From Jannaschia pohangensis (GTDB lineage: Bacteria; Pseudomonadota; Alphaproteobacteria; Rhodobacterales; Rhodobacteraceae): a stretch of 64,000 nt of DNA. Below are positions 17,959-28,241 of this stretch, one piece after another. Each line of letters starts with the position of its first letter. Position 1 is the first letter of the stretch. Location of the stretch: assembly GCF_900113875.1 (NCBI RefSeq), contig NZ_FORA01000001.1:124001-188000 (forward strand). Direction: 5' to 3'. The translations under genes were made by a program, and so were the position numbers. The notes below the pieces were generated by a model that saw only the letters and a list, made by a program, of their open reading frames with translations, was not told the origin of the DNA and did not search any database.

Positions 17959-20585
17959 ACCATCAACTCCGCAAGCAGCCGGGCCTCGCGCCCGCGCAGG
18001 GCCGGTCTTGCATCGGGCCCGAACGACGTATGCCGTAGACGCGGGAAGAGGGTCATGACTTCTTCCCGCGCGGCCTCGTCCAGTGACGAAAGCGCCACGA
18101 CACCGGGATGGAAGCTTTCGGAGGGGATGCCCTCGGACAACACGATCTCGTGAGCGTCGAACAGGATGTGGATGTAGTCGACCATTCCCCCTGTCTGCCG
18201 CGTGACGCCCGGACAATCCGAGAGCGACAGGGCAGGGGCCAGCACCTCGTCCAGACCAAACAGGACTTCGGCCAGACCGGACGTCAGCAGCAGCCGGTGC
18301 TGCGGGCTGACGGTCAGGGGGCGACGATTGCCAAGCGCGCCGGTGTCGATGCGCACGGGGGCGAGGGGCCCTAGCGCCGACACCCGGGTGCGGCCGATCC
18401 AGCGGATGGGTTGCAGCCCGTGGTCCAGCGTCATCACCCGCGCACCGACGCGCAGCGCCTCGATGGGGCGTTTGCCCGCCGCCGTGACGATCAACGTCCC
18501 AGGCGTGAAACAGGTTACCACCTCGAACCCGGTGAACCGGGTGGAGGTGCCGTCGTCCCAACTGATGATCCCGTCACCGCCCCCCTCGTGGACGATGTCG
18601 CCGTTCTCGACCATCAGCCGGTCATGGCCCCCGCCGCCGTCGATACGGATGACCCCCGGTCCGGCAATCCGGGCCACGTCATCGCCGTCGCCGAGCGATA
18701 TGTCGGACACGGTTGCCTCGGGGCCGATGGTCACCTGATCCGCACCGTCACCCGTCTCGATCGCTCCGGCGTCCGCATGACCGGCAAGCGTGACGCGATC
18801 GTCGCCCGCACCGGTGTCGATGGTGCCCTCGACGCGCGCCTGGGCCGAGATCGAGATCCGGTCGGCCCCGTCACCGCCAAGGATGTCGCCCTCGACGCGC
18901 CCCGAAGTCATCGTCAGCCGGTCGTTCCCGTCCCCCAGATCGACATTTCCCGCGACCGCCGAGCCACCGCGCAACAACACGTCGTCATCGCCGCTCGCGG
19001 TGGTCACATCGCCCGCGATGTCGAGGCGGCTCAGGTCGAGGGTGTCGGCGGCGTCCGTGCCAGTGATCTGCAACGCTTCGGTCAGGACGCGCGTCTCGAT
19101 CAGGAAGGGGTTTTCCTGAAGGCTGTCGATGTCCGTATTGCGCAGGATCACGTCATCGAGGCTGGAGGCGCGGACCTCGGCGATGATGTCTTCGCCGAGG
19201 TCCGGCGACAATTGCCCGAAGGTCTCGTCCGCCGAGGCCGTGCGGAGGAACTGATCGCTGATGATGAAGGTGAAGAGCGGGCCCATCAGGGTGCCGTCGA
19301 CGTTGTCTTCGGCAAGGCCCCCGACCCAGAGGTCGACACTGTGGACGGTGCCATAGACCGCGGCCAGTTGCGCCTGCAACTCCGGGTCGGAGGTGATGAT
19401 CGAGAAATCGGTGGGGTCCAGCGTCTCGGGATCGATGTCGCCCAGAAGGGCCGCGCGGACGTCGACATAGCTGCCCATGCCATGGTCGCCCGCGCGCATC
19501 AGGTTCAACGCGGGCAGGGAAAACCCCGATACCCCCGCCGGGGTCGCCAGAAAGAAGTTCAGATCGTCGATGACCTGGGTGTCGAGTTCCTCGGCCGATT
19601 GCCCGGCCTGACCGCGCAGAATCGCGTCGATTCCCTGTTCGCGCACGATCCCGACGTTGAAGAACGAGTCCATCAGGCCCAGGTGCCCGCCGTCGGCCTC
19701 TGTCCCGTCTTCGTTCAACCGCTCCAACCGGGAGGCGACCATGGTGTGCCCGAAGCGGAAAGCAGCGGTCGAGAATTCGAGCGCGACCTGACCGTTGGCG
19801 TCGGGGTCGTGGTCGATGTCGTCGGGCAGCGTCTCTCCGATCAGGAGGGGGAGCCATTCTTGATAGGTGATCTGCTGGATGGTGAACTCGACGATTTCGC
19901 GGGCACCCTGGTAGAGCTGCTCGTCGGTCCAGTCGGGGTGTTCCTCGGCCAGCCGCTCGGCCCAATAGTTGTGTTCGCGCACGAACAGCGTGTGCAGCGA
20001 CAAAAGGTTCGGGTTTTCGTTGGCGCGGATGTCCCCGGCCAGATAGACCGCGTCCGGCCCCTCGGTGTCGCCCGCCATGACGGTTTCCGGCGTCGCCTGG
20101 AGCAGCAGATCGTGGTCGGAGCCCGGATCATCCGTGACGCGCATCCGCCCGCCCTCGAACTCCCGCAGGTCCGCCTCGCGCCCGGCGTTGGAGCCATAGA
20201 CCATGCTGGCGTCCATCTGCCAGGTGACGGCATTGCCGAATTCGCGCGGACCATCTTCGCCGGTGCCGTCCATCACTTCGGAGCGCCCGACACCGTGCGG
20301 GAAGGCCGCGTTCTCCATGATCTCGTCATGGCCTTCGGGGGTCAGGCTCAGGTCGTGGTCGATGAACTGGCCCCAGGTCGTAAACAGGGCACTGACGTTC
20401 ATGTCGTTCGGGATCGATCCGTCCTGATCGAAGATGCGTTGCGCGACTTCCATCGGATCGACGCCGCTGACCACCTCGCCTGCCCCATCGGCATAGCGGG
20501 CCTCGGTCAGGCGGGGCAGTTGCTCGAGCTGTGCCAGAAATGGACAACGCGCGACCAACGCGGTCGCATCATCTGATGCCGACAT
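17955..20585 (-). CDS. Animal-type haem peroxidase fused to RTX-like repeats and a Hint domain, secreted
   Basis: This protein of about 876 residues has three parts. Residues 1 to about 510 form an animal (peroxidasin-type) haem peroxidase domain, with the distal His in GQFIDHDLSL (about 77) and the proximal His in FRFGHTMVASR. Next come about 170 residues of degenerate calcium-binding repeats (GDGNDRL, GGDGADRI, GAGDDRV, GDGDDVA). A Hint_2 domain starts at the Cys codon 18510-18512 (CFTPGTLI) and ends in a tail like that of the gene at 1-2119. There is no Sec signal, as expected for type I secretion. Secreted haem peroxidases of this type make superoxide and oxidise Mn(II) in some marine Roseobacters. 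A GTG start at 20615 is also possible. Confidence 0.88.
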   Translation of the reverse strand: MSASDDATALVARCPFLAQLEQLPRLTEARYADGAGEVVSGVDPMEVAQRIFDQDGSIPNDMNVSALFTTWGQFIDHDLSLTPEGHDEIMENAAFPHGVGRSEVMDGTGEDGPREFGNAVTWQMDASMVYGSNAGREADLREFEGGRMRVTDDPGSDHDLLLQATPETVMAGDTEGPDAVYLAGDIRANENPNLLSLHTLFVREHNYWAERLAEEHPDWTDEQLYQGAREIVEFTIQQITYQEWLPLLIGETLPDDIDHDPDANGQVALEFSTAAFRFGHTMVASRLERLNEDGTEADGGHLGLMDSFFNVGIVREQGIDAILRGQAGQSAEELDTQVIDDLNFFLATPAGVSGFSLPALNLMRAGDHGMGSYVDVRAALLGDIDPETLDPTDFSIITSDPELQAQLAAVYGTVHSVDLWVGGLAEDNVDGTLMGPLFTFIISDQFLRTASADETFGQLSPDLGEDIIAEVRASSLDDVILRNTDIDSLQENPFLIETRVLTEALQITGTDAADTLDLSRLDIAGDVTTASGDDDVLLRGGSAVAGNVDLGDGNDRLTMTSGRVEGDILGGDGADRISISAQARVEGTIDTGAGDDRVTLAGHADAGAIETGDGADQVTIGPEATVSDISLGDGDDVARIAGPGVIRIDGGGGHDRLMVENGDIVHEGGGDGIISWDDGTSTRFTGFEVVTCFTPGTLIVTAAGKRPIEALRVGARVMTLDHGLQPIRWIGRTRVSALGPLAPVRIDTGALGNRRPLTVSPQHRLLLTSGLAEVLFGLDEVLAPALSLSDCPGVTRQTGGMVDYIHILFDAHEIVLSEGIPSESFHPGVVALSSLDEAAREEVMTLFPRLRHTSFGPDARPALRGREARLLAELMV

Positions 20586-20692
20586 ACCCGAAACCCCATA
20601 CACACGTGCCCCCACGCGCGATGCAAACCTAGCAGATCACGGGTTCGTGATGAAGGTTCCAGTCTGGAAACGGTCGGTTTCCCGCACACGCA

Positions 20693-20716
20693 AACGCCGC
20701 CCGGTGGGGCGGCGTT
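20693..20716 (-). terminator. Hairpin after gltA
   Basis: AACGCCGCC and GGCGGCGTT pair perfectly around a 6-base loop, 24 bases after the gltA stop codon on the minus strand. The tail is TTTGCG, so U-richness is weak. The gap 20586-20739 holds nothing else I can identify. Confidence 0.5.
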
Positions 20717-20739
20717 CAGGCTTGTCTTGGTGGCAGTCG

Positions 20740-22035
20740 TCAGCGGTTTTCGACGTCCACGTAATCACGCTGCGTCTCGCCGGTATAAAGCTGGCGGGGG
20801 CGACCGATCTTGAGGGCCGGATCGCTCAGCTGTTCCTTCCACTGCGAAATCCACCCGACCGTCCGCGACAGGGCGAAGATCGGGGTGAACATCGACGTGG
20901 GAAAGCCCATGGCCTCGAGGATGATGCCCGAATAGAAATCGACGTTCGGGAAGAGCTTCTTCTCGGCGAAATACGGATCAGCGAGGGCCTGTTTTTCAAG
21001 CTCCTTGGCGACTTGCAGGATCGGATTGTTCTCGACGCCCAGAAGGTCCAGCACCTCGTCCGCGCTCTCCTTCATCACGGTCGCGCGCGGGTCGAAGTTC
21101 TTGTAGACCCGGTGCCCGAATCCCATCAGGCGGAACGGATCGTCCTTGTCCTTTGCGCGGGCGATGTATTCGGGGATGCGGTCCACGGTGCCGATTTCGT
21201 TGAGCATCTCGAGGCAGGCCTGATTGGCGCCGCCATGTGCCGGACCCCAGAGACAGGCGATGCCGGCGGCGATGCAGGCGAAGGGGTTCGCCCCGGACGA
21301 CGACGCCAGACGCACCGTCGAGGTGGAGGCGTTTTGCTCGTGGTCGGCATGCAGCGTGAAGATGCGGTCCATCGCCCGGCTCAGGATCGGATCGACGACA
21401 TAGTCTTCGGCCGGGACCGAGAAGCACATGCGCAGGAAGTTCGACGCATAGTCGAGATCGTTGCGCGGATAGACGAAAGGCTGCCCGATCGAATACTTGT
21501 AGGCCATCGCGGCGATCGTCGGCATCTTGGCGATCAGGCGGATCGAGGCGACCTCGCGCTGCCAGGCGTCATTGATGTCGGTGCTGTCGTGATAGAAGGC
21601 GGACATCGCGCCCACAACGCCGACCATGGTCGCCATCGGGTGGGCGTCGCGGCGGAACCCGCGGAAGAAGTTGTGCATCTGCTCGTGGATCATCGTGTGC
21701 TGCGTCACACGGTTCTCGAAATCCTCCAGCTCCGCGGCAGAGGGAAGATCGCCGTAGAGCAGCAGGTAGCAGACCTCCAGATAGTGGGACTTCGCGGCGA
21801 GCTGGTCGATGGGATAGCCGCGGTGCAGCAAGACGCCTTCGTCCCCGTCGATGAAGGTGATCGCGCTCTCGCAAGCGGCGGTGGAGGTGAAGCCCGGGTC
21901 ATAGGTGAACACACCCGCCGAGCCATAGAGTTTGCGGATATCGATGACGTCCGGACCCACGGTCGGGGAATGCACCGGCAGGTCATAGGTCTTGCCATCA
22001 AGCGTCAGCGTTGCCGTCTTCTTCGAGTCTGCCAT
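20740..22035 (-). CDS. gltA: Citrate synthase, type II
   Basis: GltA condenses oxaloacetate and acetyl-CoA in the first step of the TCA cycle. The 431-residue length and the N-terminal beta-rich domain ([13 protein letters not shown]) are those of the large, NADH-sensitive Gram-negative type II enzyme. The active-site regions include the His of [11 protein letters not shown], the [13 protein letters not shown] block and the Asp of NVDFYSG. It is preceded on the same strand by gltX, with a 106-base gap that probably holds its promoter. Confidence 0.97.
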   Translation of the reverse strand: MADSKKTATLTLDGKTYDLPVHSPTVGPDVIDIRKLYGSAGVFTYDPGFTSTAACESAITFIDGDEGVLLHRGYPIDQLAAKSHYLEVCYLLLYGDLPSAAELEDFENRVTQHTMIHEQMHNFFRGFRRDAHPMATMVGVVGAMSAFYHDSTDINDAWQREVASIRLIAKMPTIAAMAYKYSIGQPFVYPRNDLDYASNFLRMCFSVPAEDYVVDPILSRAMDRIFTLHADHEQNASTSTVRLASSSGANPFACIAAGIACLWGPAHGGANQACLEMLNEIGTVDRIPEYIARAKDKDDPFRLMGFGHRVYKNFDPRATVMKESADEVLDLLGVENNPILQVAKELEKQALADPYFAEKKLFPNVDFYSGIILEAMGFPTSMFTPIFALSRTVGWISQWKEQLSDPALKIGRPRQLYTGETQRDYVDVENR

Positions 22036-22141
22036 GTCAGTCCTTTCGCATCGGCCCTTCGGTCGAGACCGACCTACAACCTGTTGAATTCGTGCAGGAT
22101 ACCCTGCGCATATCGGGCGCCTGGCCCGTCAGTGTCCCGTG

Positions 22142-23548
22142 TCAGTCCCCAGAGGATGGCGCGGCAGCATCTTCGAGCCTTGCCAGCGTTTCCTCTCGTC
22201 CAAGGACCAGCATCATGTCGAAGACACTCGGGGTGGCTGTGCGCCCGGCAAGGGCGGCGCGCAGGGGGGCCGCAAGCTTGCCAAGACCCAGGTCCTTTGC
22301 CCGGGCCAGATCACCCACGACGGTCTCCAATACGTCGCGTGTCCAGCTAGCATTTCGCAGGTGCGGCGTCAATTCGTGCAGTATGCCACGGGATACCGAA
22401 TCCAGCGATTTCGCGGCATTGTCATCGGGCGTGACGGGACGGTCGCGCAGCACGAAGGCCGCGCGCTCGACGACCTGAGGCAAGGTCCGGCAGGCGTCCT
22501 TGACCACCGGGACAGCGCGGGCCAGCCGCTCTGCGTCTAGAGGCGCGCCACCCACGCGGTCGTTCCACTCCAGCGTGGCGGCCACGACATCCGCATCGGC
22601 CATGGCGCTGATGTGCTGGCCCGACAGGTTCTCCAGCTTCTTGAGGTCGAGCCGCGCGGGCGCCCGCCCGATCCCCTCCAGATCGAACCACTCCCGCGCC
22701 TGCGCATCGGTGAAGAATTCGTCGTCCCCATGGCTCCACCCAAGCCGGGCCAGGTAGTTGCGCAGCGCCTGCGCCGGAAAGCCCATTTCGGCGTATTCCT
22801 CGACGCCCGTGGCCCCGTGCCGTTTGGACAGCTTCTTGCCATCGGCTCCGTGAATCAGCGGGATATGCGCCCAGACCGGTTGCGCCCACCCCATTCCGTC
22901 GAAGATCTGTGCCTGACGGGCAGCATTGTTGAGATGATCGTCGCCGCGGATCACATGGGTCACGCCCATGTCGTGATCATCGACCACCACGGCCAGCATA
23001 TAGGTCGGCGTCCCGTCCGAGCGCAGCAGGACCATGTCGTCCAGTTGATCGTTGCGGAAGGTCACATTGCCCTGCACCGCGTCCGCGATGACGGTCTGCC
23101 CTTCCCGGGGGGCCTTGAGGCGGATGACGGACGGCGCGTCGGGATGGTCGGCCTCGGGCACATCGCGCCAGGGCGACTGGAACAGGGTCGACCGCCCCTC
23201 GGCCCGCGCGGCCTCCCGGAAGGCCTCGATCTCGGACTGGGACGAGAAACACCTGTAGGCGTGGCCGGATGCCAGCATCGCATGGGCGACCTCGGCATGG
23301 CGGGGCGCGTTGTCGAACTGGCTGACGACGTCGCCGTCATGGTCCAGACCCAGCCATTCAAGACCCGCCAGAATGGTCTGCGTCGCCTCGGGGGTGGAGC
23401 GTTCGCGGTCCGTGTCCTCCACCCGGAGCAGGAACCGGCCGCTGTGGCGGCGGGCGAACAGCCAGTTGAAAAGCGCGGTCCGCGCGGTGCCGATGTGCAT
23501 CGTTCCAGTCGGCGATGGGGCGATGCGGGTCACGACGGGTTGGGTCAT
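22142..23548 (-). CDS. gltX: Glutamate-tRNA ligase
   Basis: This class I synthetase charges tRNA-Glu (and in many alphaproteobacteria tRNA-Gln, which GatCAB then amidates). The 468-residue protein has the HIGH-type motif [11 protein letters not shown] at about 18-28, the KMSKS-type motif KKLSKRHGA at about 240-248, and a C-terminal anticodon-binding region. Alphaproteobacteria often carry two gltX paralogues, and I cannot tell from this window which one this is. It is divergent from comEC. Confidence 0.96.
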   Translation of the reverse strand: MTQPVVTRIAPSPTGTMHIGTARTALFNWLFARRHSGRFLLRVEDTDRERSTPEATQTILAGLEWLGLDHDGDVVSQFDNAPRHAEVAHAMLASGHAYRCFSSQSEIEAFREAARAEGRSTLFQSPWRDVPEADHPDAPSVIRLKAPREGQTVIADAVQGNVTFRNDQLDDMVLLRSDGTPTYMLAVVVDDHDMGVTHVIRGDDHLNNAARQAQIFDGMGWAQPVWAHIPLIHGADGKKLSKRHGATGVEEYAEMGFPAQALRNYLARLGWSHGDDEFFTDAQAREWFDLEGIGRAPARLDLKKLENLSGQHISAMADADVVAATLEWNDRVGGAPLDAERLARAVPVVKDACRTLPQVVERAAFVLRDRPVTPDDNAAKSLDSVSRGILHELTPHLRNASWTRDVLETVVGDLARAKDLGLGKLAAPLRAALAGRTATPSVFDMMLVLGREETLARLEDAAAPSSGD

Positions 23549-23589
23549 CAGGCGTCCTTGGCTTGGCTCATGTCAGTCGCAGGAGTTGG

Positions 23590-23605
23590 TTAACGATTTG
23601 TAAAC
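23590..23605. promoter_or_regulatory. CtrA-like site upstream of comEC
   Basis: TTAA-CGATTTG-TAAAC fits the CtrA pattern TTAA-N7-TTAAC with one mismatch. It lies 57 bases before the comEC ATG and 41 bases before the gltX ATG. Confidence 0.4.
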
Positions 23606-23661
23606 CGGAGAGCCTGCATGATCATCCGGGGTGATAGGCACCCCGGTCAGAGAGGGCAAGG

Positions 23662-25716
23662 ATGCACCCCAGTGACGTCGCACCGCCTGCGCCGCCAAGC
23701 CTGTGGCTGCGGGCGGTCGAGCTTTGCCATGGTCTGCGCGGGCACCGCCTGCCGTGGGCGGCCTTGGCTTTCGGCACGGGCGTCGGTCTCTACTTTGCCC
23801 TGCCGGTCGAGCCGGGTCCGGGGACGGTCGCGGCCCTCTCGGCTTCGGCGCTCGCGCTTGTCCTGCTCGGCTGGCTCACGCGCGCGTCCGTCGGCCTTCT
23901 GGCCCTGATGGCGGCCGTGGTCCTGGCCGGGGTGCTTGTGGCGCAGTTCCGCACCCAGATGGTCGCGGGGCCGGTCCTGTCCTTCCGCTACTACGGGGCT
24001 GTCGAGGGCCGGATCGTCATGATCGACCGCTCCGCCTCGGGCGCGCCGCGCCTGACGCTGGACCAGGTGCGCCTCGACCGCTTCGCGCCCGATGAGACGC
24101 CGCGCCGCGTCCGCATCTCGCTCCAATCGGACAGCGCGATCCCGAAACCCGGCACCCGTGTGATGACCACCGCGCATCTGTCGCCGCCTTCGGGTCCGAC
24201 CGAACCGGGTGGTTTCGACTTCCAGCGGCACGCGTTCTTCCTGCAACTCGGCGCTGTCGGCTATAGCCGCGTGCCGCTCCTGCGGGCCGAGGCGCCGACC
24301 CCCAGTCTTGCGATGTGGGTGGAACAGGTCCGCAAGTTCATCGGGGACGGGTTGCGCGCCCGGATGCCGGGCCAGGTCGGAGAGGTCGCCGCCGCCATCA
24401 CCACGGGCGACCGCGCGGGCCTGTCCGACGATGTGACGGTGGATCTGCGCGCCTCGAACCTGGCGCATCTTCTGGCAATTTCCGGTCTGCACATGGGGCT
24501 TCTGGTGGGCTTTGTCTTCTGGTCCGTCCGGGGCGGTCTGGCCCTGTTTCCGCGCATCGCGTTGGTCCATCCGACGCGGGCCTGGGCGGCGGCGACGGCC
24601 CTGCCGTTTGCCACCGCCTATCTGTTTCTGTCCGGCGGGTCGGTCGCGACACAGCGCGCCTTCGTCATGGCCGCCGTCATGCTCGGCGCGATCCTGATCG
24701 GGCGGCGGGCGCTGTCCATCCGAAGCGTGGCCATGGCCGCCATTCTGATCCTGCTGTGGCATCCCGAAAGCCTCGTCGGCCCCGGATTCCAGATGTCCTT
24801 CGCCGCGACAGGCGCCCTGGTTCTGGCCTTCGGGGCCATCGCGCGGTCGGACCGGGCCCACTGGATGCGGGGCTGGCGCGGCGCGGTCATGGCGCTGCTT
24901 GTCTCGTCCATCGTCGCGGGCCTTGCCACCGCACCGATTGCGGCGCTGCATTTCAACCGCCTTGGGCAATTCGGCGTGCTGGCCAATGTATTGGCCGTGC
25001 CGATGATGGGCATCCTGGTGATGCCATTGCTGCTCGTCGGATTGCTCCTGTGGCCAATCGGCCTCGAAACGATACCGCTGAAGGTGGCGGGATGGGGCAT
25101 CGAGTGGATCCTTTGGGTCGCGGATTTCGTGGCGGAATTGCCCGGCGCGGTGACAACCGTCCCGGCACCTGTCTGGCAGGTGTTGCCCCTTCTGGGCCTG
25201 GCCCTCGGTGTCTTGGGCGCGGCGCGCAGTCATGTCGGGCGCGGCATCGGCGTCGCCGTCATGGGAGCTGCCTTCGTCGTCTGGGCCCAGAGCGACCGGC
25301 CCGACCTGCTGATTTCCGACGATGGACGCCTGATCGGCGTGGCGACGCCTGAGGGGCGCTGGCTGAATCGGGACAGCGGAGTCGGCTATGTGGCTGGTGC
25401 CTGGTTGGAGAATGACGGGGATCCGGGGTCGCAACCCCTTGCCGCAGCTCGCGATCAACTGTGGCCCGTTGCCTGGCCGCCCATCCATGCCGCCGCGACA
25501 CCGGGCCAGGCAGAGCGCGCGGTCGAGGCCTGCCGCCGTGCGCCGGGCCTGCTCATTCTGCCTGACAAGTTGGGTGCGCCGGTCCCGTCCTGCGACGTCT
25601 ATGACATCGACAGGTTGCGCCAGACCGGGGCCGTTGCCATCCGGTTTTCCGACATGGGTCCGCAGGTCGTGACCGCGCGGGAGATGCAGGGGCAAAGGCC
25701 CTGGAGCACGCCTTGA
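23662..25716 (+). CDS. comEC: ComEC/Rec2-family DNA uptake channel, without the C-terminal nuclease domain
   Basis: ComEC moves single-stranded DNA across the inner membrane during natural transformation. The 684-residue protein has N-terminal membrane helices with a DUF4131-type soluble domain, then the Competence domain with the hallmark LAISGLHMGLL (about 272-282) and about eight more membrane helices. After residue 550 a short soluble domain remains, but the HxHxDH metallo-beta-lactamase motif seen in Bacillus-type ComEC is absent. It is convergent with lexA. Confidence 0.9.
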   Translation: MHPSDVAPPAPPSLWLRAVELCHGLRGHRLPWAALAFGTGVGLYFALPVEPGPGTVAALSASALALVLLGWLTRASVGLLALMAAVVLAGVLVAQFRTQMVAGPVLSFRYYGAVEGRIVMIDRSASGAPRLTLDQVRLDRFAPDETPRRVRISLQSDSAIPKPGTRVMTTAHLSPPSGPTEPGGFDFQRHAFFLQLGAVGYSRVPLLRAEAPTPSLAMWVEQVRKFIGDGLRARMPGQVGEVAAAITTGDRAGLSDDVTVDLRASNLAHLLAISGLHMGLLVGFVFWSVRGGLALFPRIALVHPTRAWAAATALPFATAYLFLSGGSVATQRAFVMAAVMLGAILIGRRALSIRSVAMAAILILLWHPESLVGPGFQMSFAATGALVLAFGAIARSDRAHWMRGWRGAVMALLVSSIVAGLATAPIAALHFNRLGQFGVLANVLAVPMMGILVMPLLLVGLLLWPIGLETIPLKVAGWGIEWILWVADFVAELPGAVTTVPAPVWQVLPLLGLALGVLGAARSHVGRGIGVAVMGAAFVVWAQSDRPDLLISDDGRLIGVATPEGRWLNRDSGVGYVAGAWLENDGDPGSQPLAAARDQLWPVAWPPIHAAATPGQAERAVEACRRAPGLLILPDKLGAPVPSCDVYDIDRLRQTGAVAIRFSDMGPQVVTAREMQGQRPWSTP

Positions 25717-25730
25717 CAACACCGGGTACG

Positions 25731-25758
25731 AAAAAACGGGCGAAGTCACCTTCGCCCG
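25731..25758 (-). terminator. Intrinsic terminator of lexA (and the trp-moa string)
   Basis: CGGGCGAAG and CTTCGCCCG pair around TCAC at 25737-25758. AAAAAA at 25731-25736 gives a U6 tail on the minus strand. It lies 26 bases after the lexA stop. Confidence 0.85.
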
Positions 25759-25783
25759 CGTCTTCGTTCCTGACTTGAGCCGG

Positions 25784-26476
25784 TCAGTAGCTGCGGATCA
25801 GACCGACCAAACGGCCCTGCACCCGCACCTGATCTTCCTTGAGGAGGCGCGTTTCATAGGCGGGGTTCGCGGCTTCGAGGGCGATCATCCCCTTGACGCG
25901 GCGATACCGCTTGAGCGTCGCCTCGTGACCTTCGACCAGGGCGACGACGATGTCACCATTGTCGGCCACGTTCTGCTCCCGGATCACGACGACGTCGCCA
26001 TCGTTGATCCCGGCCTCGATCATCGAGTCACCCTTGACCTCCAGCGCGTAATGCGCGCCACCCCGACCCAGCATCTGACCGGGAACGGCCACGTGGTGCG
26101 AGACTTCACTGATGGCTTCGATCGGGACACCGGCGGCGATCCGGCCCATGACCGGCAATTCGGTCGCATCGACCTGAACCGGCATCGCCCGTGTTGGCGC
26201 GGGGACGGATGCACCGCCGTCGCCGTCGATCACACGCGGAACGAACCCTGCCGCCCCCAGATCGTCGGGCAGGCGCGTGATCTCGATCGCGCGGGCCCGA
26301 TGTGCCAGCCGCCGAATGAAGCCCCGCTCCTCCAGCGCCGTGATCAGTCGATGAATCCCGGACTTGGAGCGCAGGTCCAGCGCATCCTTCATTTCGTCGA
26401 ACGAGGGCGGCACACCGTCCCGCTGCATCCGTTTGTGAATGAATTCAAGAAGATCGCGCTGTTTCCGAGTGAGCAT
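25784..26476 (-). CDS. lexA: LexA SOS repressor
   Basis: LexA represses DNA-damage genes and cleaves itself when RecA filaments form. The 230-residue protein starts [10 protein letters not shown], fixing the ATG at 26476; an upstream ATG would cross the operator. The winged helix covers about 1-70 ([20 protein letters not shown]). The cleavage site Ala-Gly is in [11 protein letters not shown], with catalytic Ser in GDSMIEAGI and Lys in EATLKRYRR. An SOS box lies 44 bases upstream, consistent with autorepression. It is last in the string trpG-trpD-trpC-moaC-moeA, with a 110-base gap to moeA. Confidence 0.97.
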   Translation of the reverse strand: MLTRKQRDLLEFIHKRMQRDGVPPSFDEMKDALDLRSKSGIHRLITALEERGFIRRLAHRARAIEITRLPDDLGAAGFVPRVIDGDGGASVPAPTRAMPVQVDATELPVMGRIAAGVPIEAISEVSHHVAVPGQMLGRGGAHYALEVKGDSMIEAGINDGDVVVIREQNVADNGDIVVALVEGHEATLKRYRRVKGMIALEAANPAYETRLLKEDQVRVQGRLVGLIRSY

Positions 26477-26519
26477 TTGTCCTGTCCCATCTGGCAGCCG
26501 GTCCGGCCGGTCACCCTCC

Positions 26520-26534
26520 GTTCTAGTTAGGTTC
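26520..26534 (-). promoter_or_regulatory. SOS box (LexA operator) upstream of lexA
   Basis: GTTCTAGTTAGGTTC is a perfect match to the alphaproteobacterial LexA operator GTTC-N7-GTTC. A second pair, GAAC-N6-GAAC at 26557-26570, has the wrong spacing by one base. Confidence 0.85.
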
Positions 26535-26586
26535 CTGTTTTGTGTCAACAAAAACAGAACATCGGGGAACATGCGTCAGGATAGGA

Positions 26587-27762
26587 TCAATCGGGGAGGT
26601 CGATCACGGCTTGCAGGAACCCCGTCTCGCGCGACGGATCGTTCGGCGGTCGGACGATCAGGCAATCGGCGCTCGCCAGCCGCGACAGAAGGGCGCTGTC
26701 CTGCGACGTGACGGCCCGGCAAGCCCCGGCCTCGACCCGGGCGCGCATATAGTGTTGGCGCGGTCCGTTCGCCGTCAGCGGCGCGCCAAGAGGCATCAGC
26801 CTCGTGACAGGATCGGGCGCGAGGCCCAGCATCTTGCGCAGCATAGGCAGGATGAAGATCACGCCGCAAACCATTGCGGAAACGGGATTTCCGGGCAGGC
26901 CGACAAAGGCCTGTTCGCCAAGCCTGCCCGCCAGAAGTGGCTTGCCGGGCCGCATTGCGACCTTGTGGAACGCGAGGTCCAGGCCCGCGTCGCCCGCGAC
27001 CTGCGCGACAAGATCGTGGTCCCCGACAGATGCGCCGCCGATGGTGATGACAAGGTCCGCGCCGCCCGCCAGCCGCAGGGCCATCGCAAGGCTCTGCACC
27101 GTATCGCGCGCAAGCGGCAAAAGGCGGACTTCCGCGCCCTCGGCCTCCAGCATCGCGGCGAGGCCATAGCCATTGGACGCCGTGATCTGACCCGGGTCCA
27201 GCGCCTCTCCGGGGTTGCGCAATTCGTCACCGGTCATCAGGATCGCAACCGTGGGGCGGCGGACGACGGGTAGGGTGCCATGCCCCATGGCGGCCAACAG
27301 AGCGATGTCGCGGCTGCCAAGACGGCGCGGTGCCGCGAAGGCCTCCCCCTTGGCGAAATCGCCCGCTGCCGGTCGGATATTCGACCCGGACCCAAGGTTT
27401 CCGGACAGGGTGATCCGGTCGCCGTCGCGACTGACATCTTCCTGGATCACAACGGTTTTCGTGCCTTCGGGCGCAATAGCCCCGGTAAAGATCCGGACCG
27501 CCTCGCCCTCGGTCACCGGAGCGGAGAACGGTCGACCTGCCGCCGACTCGCCGATGACGCGAAAGATATCGCCGGGCGCTGGCTTGGCGGAAGACACGGC
27601 ATAGCCATCCATGGCCGAAGCGTCGAAGGGCGGCTGGTCGTGCCGGGCTTGGACAGCCTGTGCCAGAACGCGACCGGCCGCGTGTCGCAGGCCCACGTCT
27701 TCTGCGGACAGGGGGTCGACCAGGTCGAGCAGATGCGCCGTCGCCTGTTCGACCGTGATCAC
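26587..27762 (-). CDS. moeA: Molybdopterin molybdotransferase MoeA
   Basis: MoeA inserts molybdate into adenylated molybdopterin to finish the molybdenum cofactor. The 391-residue protein shows the [13 protein letters not shown] block (about 43-55), the central molybdopterin-binding domain with ILMTGDELR (about 188-196) and [11 protein letters not shown] (about 250-260), and [10 protein letters not shown] and GLPGNPVSA. Its ATG overlaps the moaC stop (ATGA), so the two are coupled. Confidence 0.96.
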   Translation of the reverse strand: MITVEQATAHLLDLVDPLSAEDVGLRHAAGRVLAQAVQARHDQPPFDASAMDGYAVSSAKPAPGDIFRVIGESAAGRPFSAPVTEGEAVRIFTGAIAPEGTKTVVIQEDVSRDGDRITLSGNLGSGSNIRPAAGDFAKGEAFAAPRRLGSRDIALLAAMGHGTLPVVRRPTVAILMTGDELRNPGEALDPGQITASNGYGLAAMLEAEGAEVRLLPLARDTVQSLAMALRLAGGADLVITIGGASVGDHDLVAQVAGDAGLDLAFHKVAMRPGKPLLAGRLGEQAFVGLPGNPVSAMVCGVIFILPMLRKMLGLAPDPVTRLMPLGAPLTANGPRQHYMRARVEAGACRAVTSQDSALLSRLASADCLIVRPPNDPSRETGFLQAVIDLPD

Positions 27763-28241
27763 GGAGCCGGGGCCTTCCAGTCGCCGGACTTGCCGCCCGT
27801 CTTCGACAACAGCCGCAAACCCCCGATTTCCATGTCTTTCTGCACGGCCTTGGCCATGTCATAGACGGTAAGACAGGCGGTGCTGACGGCGGTCAGCGCC
27901 TCCATCTCGACGCCGGTCTTGCCGGTCGTCGCGACTGTTGCCGTGACGCGCAGGCCCGGCAGAGCGTCATCCGCCTCAAGCTCCACAGCGACCTTGGCAA
28001 TTGGGAGGGGGTGGCACAGCGGGATCAGGTCAGAGGTTCGCTTTGCCCCCATGATCCCCGCCAATCGGGCCACACCGATGACATCGCCCTTTGCGGCCGT
28101 CCCGCTTTCAATGATTGCAAGGGTTTCCGTGGACATCTTCACCCAACCGGTGGCCACGGCAACGCGCTTGCTGTCGGCCTTGGCCGACACGTCGACCATA
28201 TGCGCGGCACCTTCCGCATCGAAATGCGTGAGCCCGGTCAT
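27759..28241 (-). CDS. moaC: Cyclic pyranopterin monophosphate synthase MoaC
   Basis: MoaC acts with MoaA in the first step of molybdenum cofactor synthesis, turning a GTP-derived intermediate into cPMP. The 160-residue length is typical. [24 protein letters not shown] and [20 protein letters not shown] are family signatures, the last with the catalytic Lys nearby. The ATG at 28241 overlaps the trpC stop codon; the longer open frame upstream lies inside trpC. Confidence 0.97.
   Translation of the reverse strand: MTGLTHFDAEGAAHMVDVSAKADSKRVAVATGWVKMSTETLAIIESGTAAKGDVIGVARLAGIMGAKRTSDLIPLCHPLPIAKVAVELEADDALPGLRVTATVATTGKTGVEMEALTAVSTACLTVYDMAKAVQKDMEIGGLRLLSKTGGKSGDWKAPAP

Noticed and set aside
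26557-26570. Second SOS box upstream of lexA (GAAC-N6-GAAC)
   Set aside because: Spacing is six, not seven, so LexA should bind poorly; kept only as a remark.
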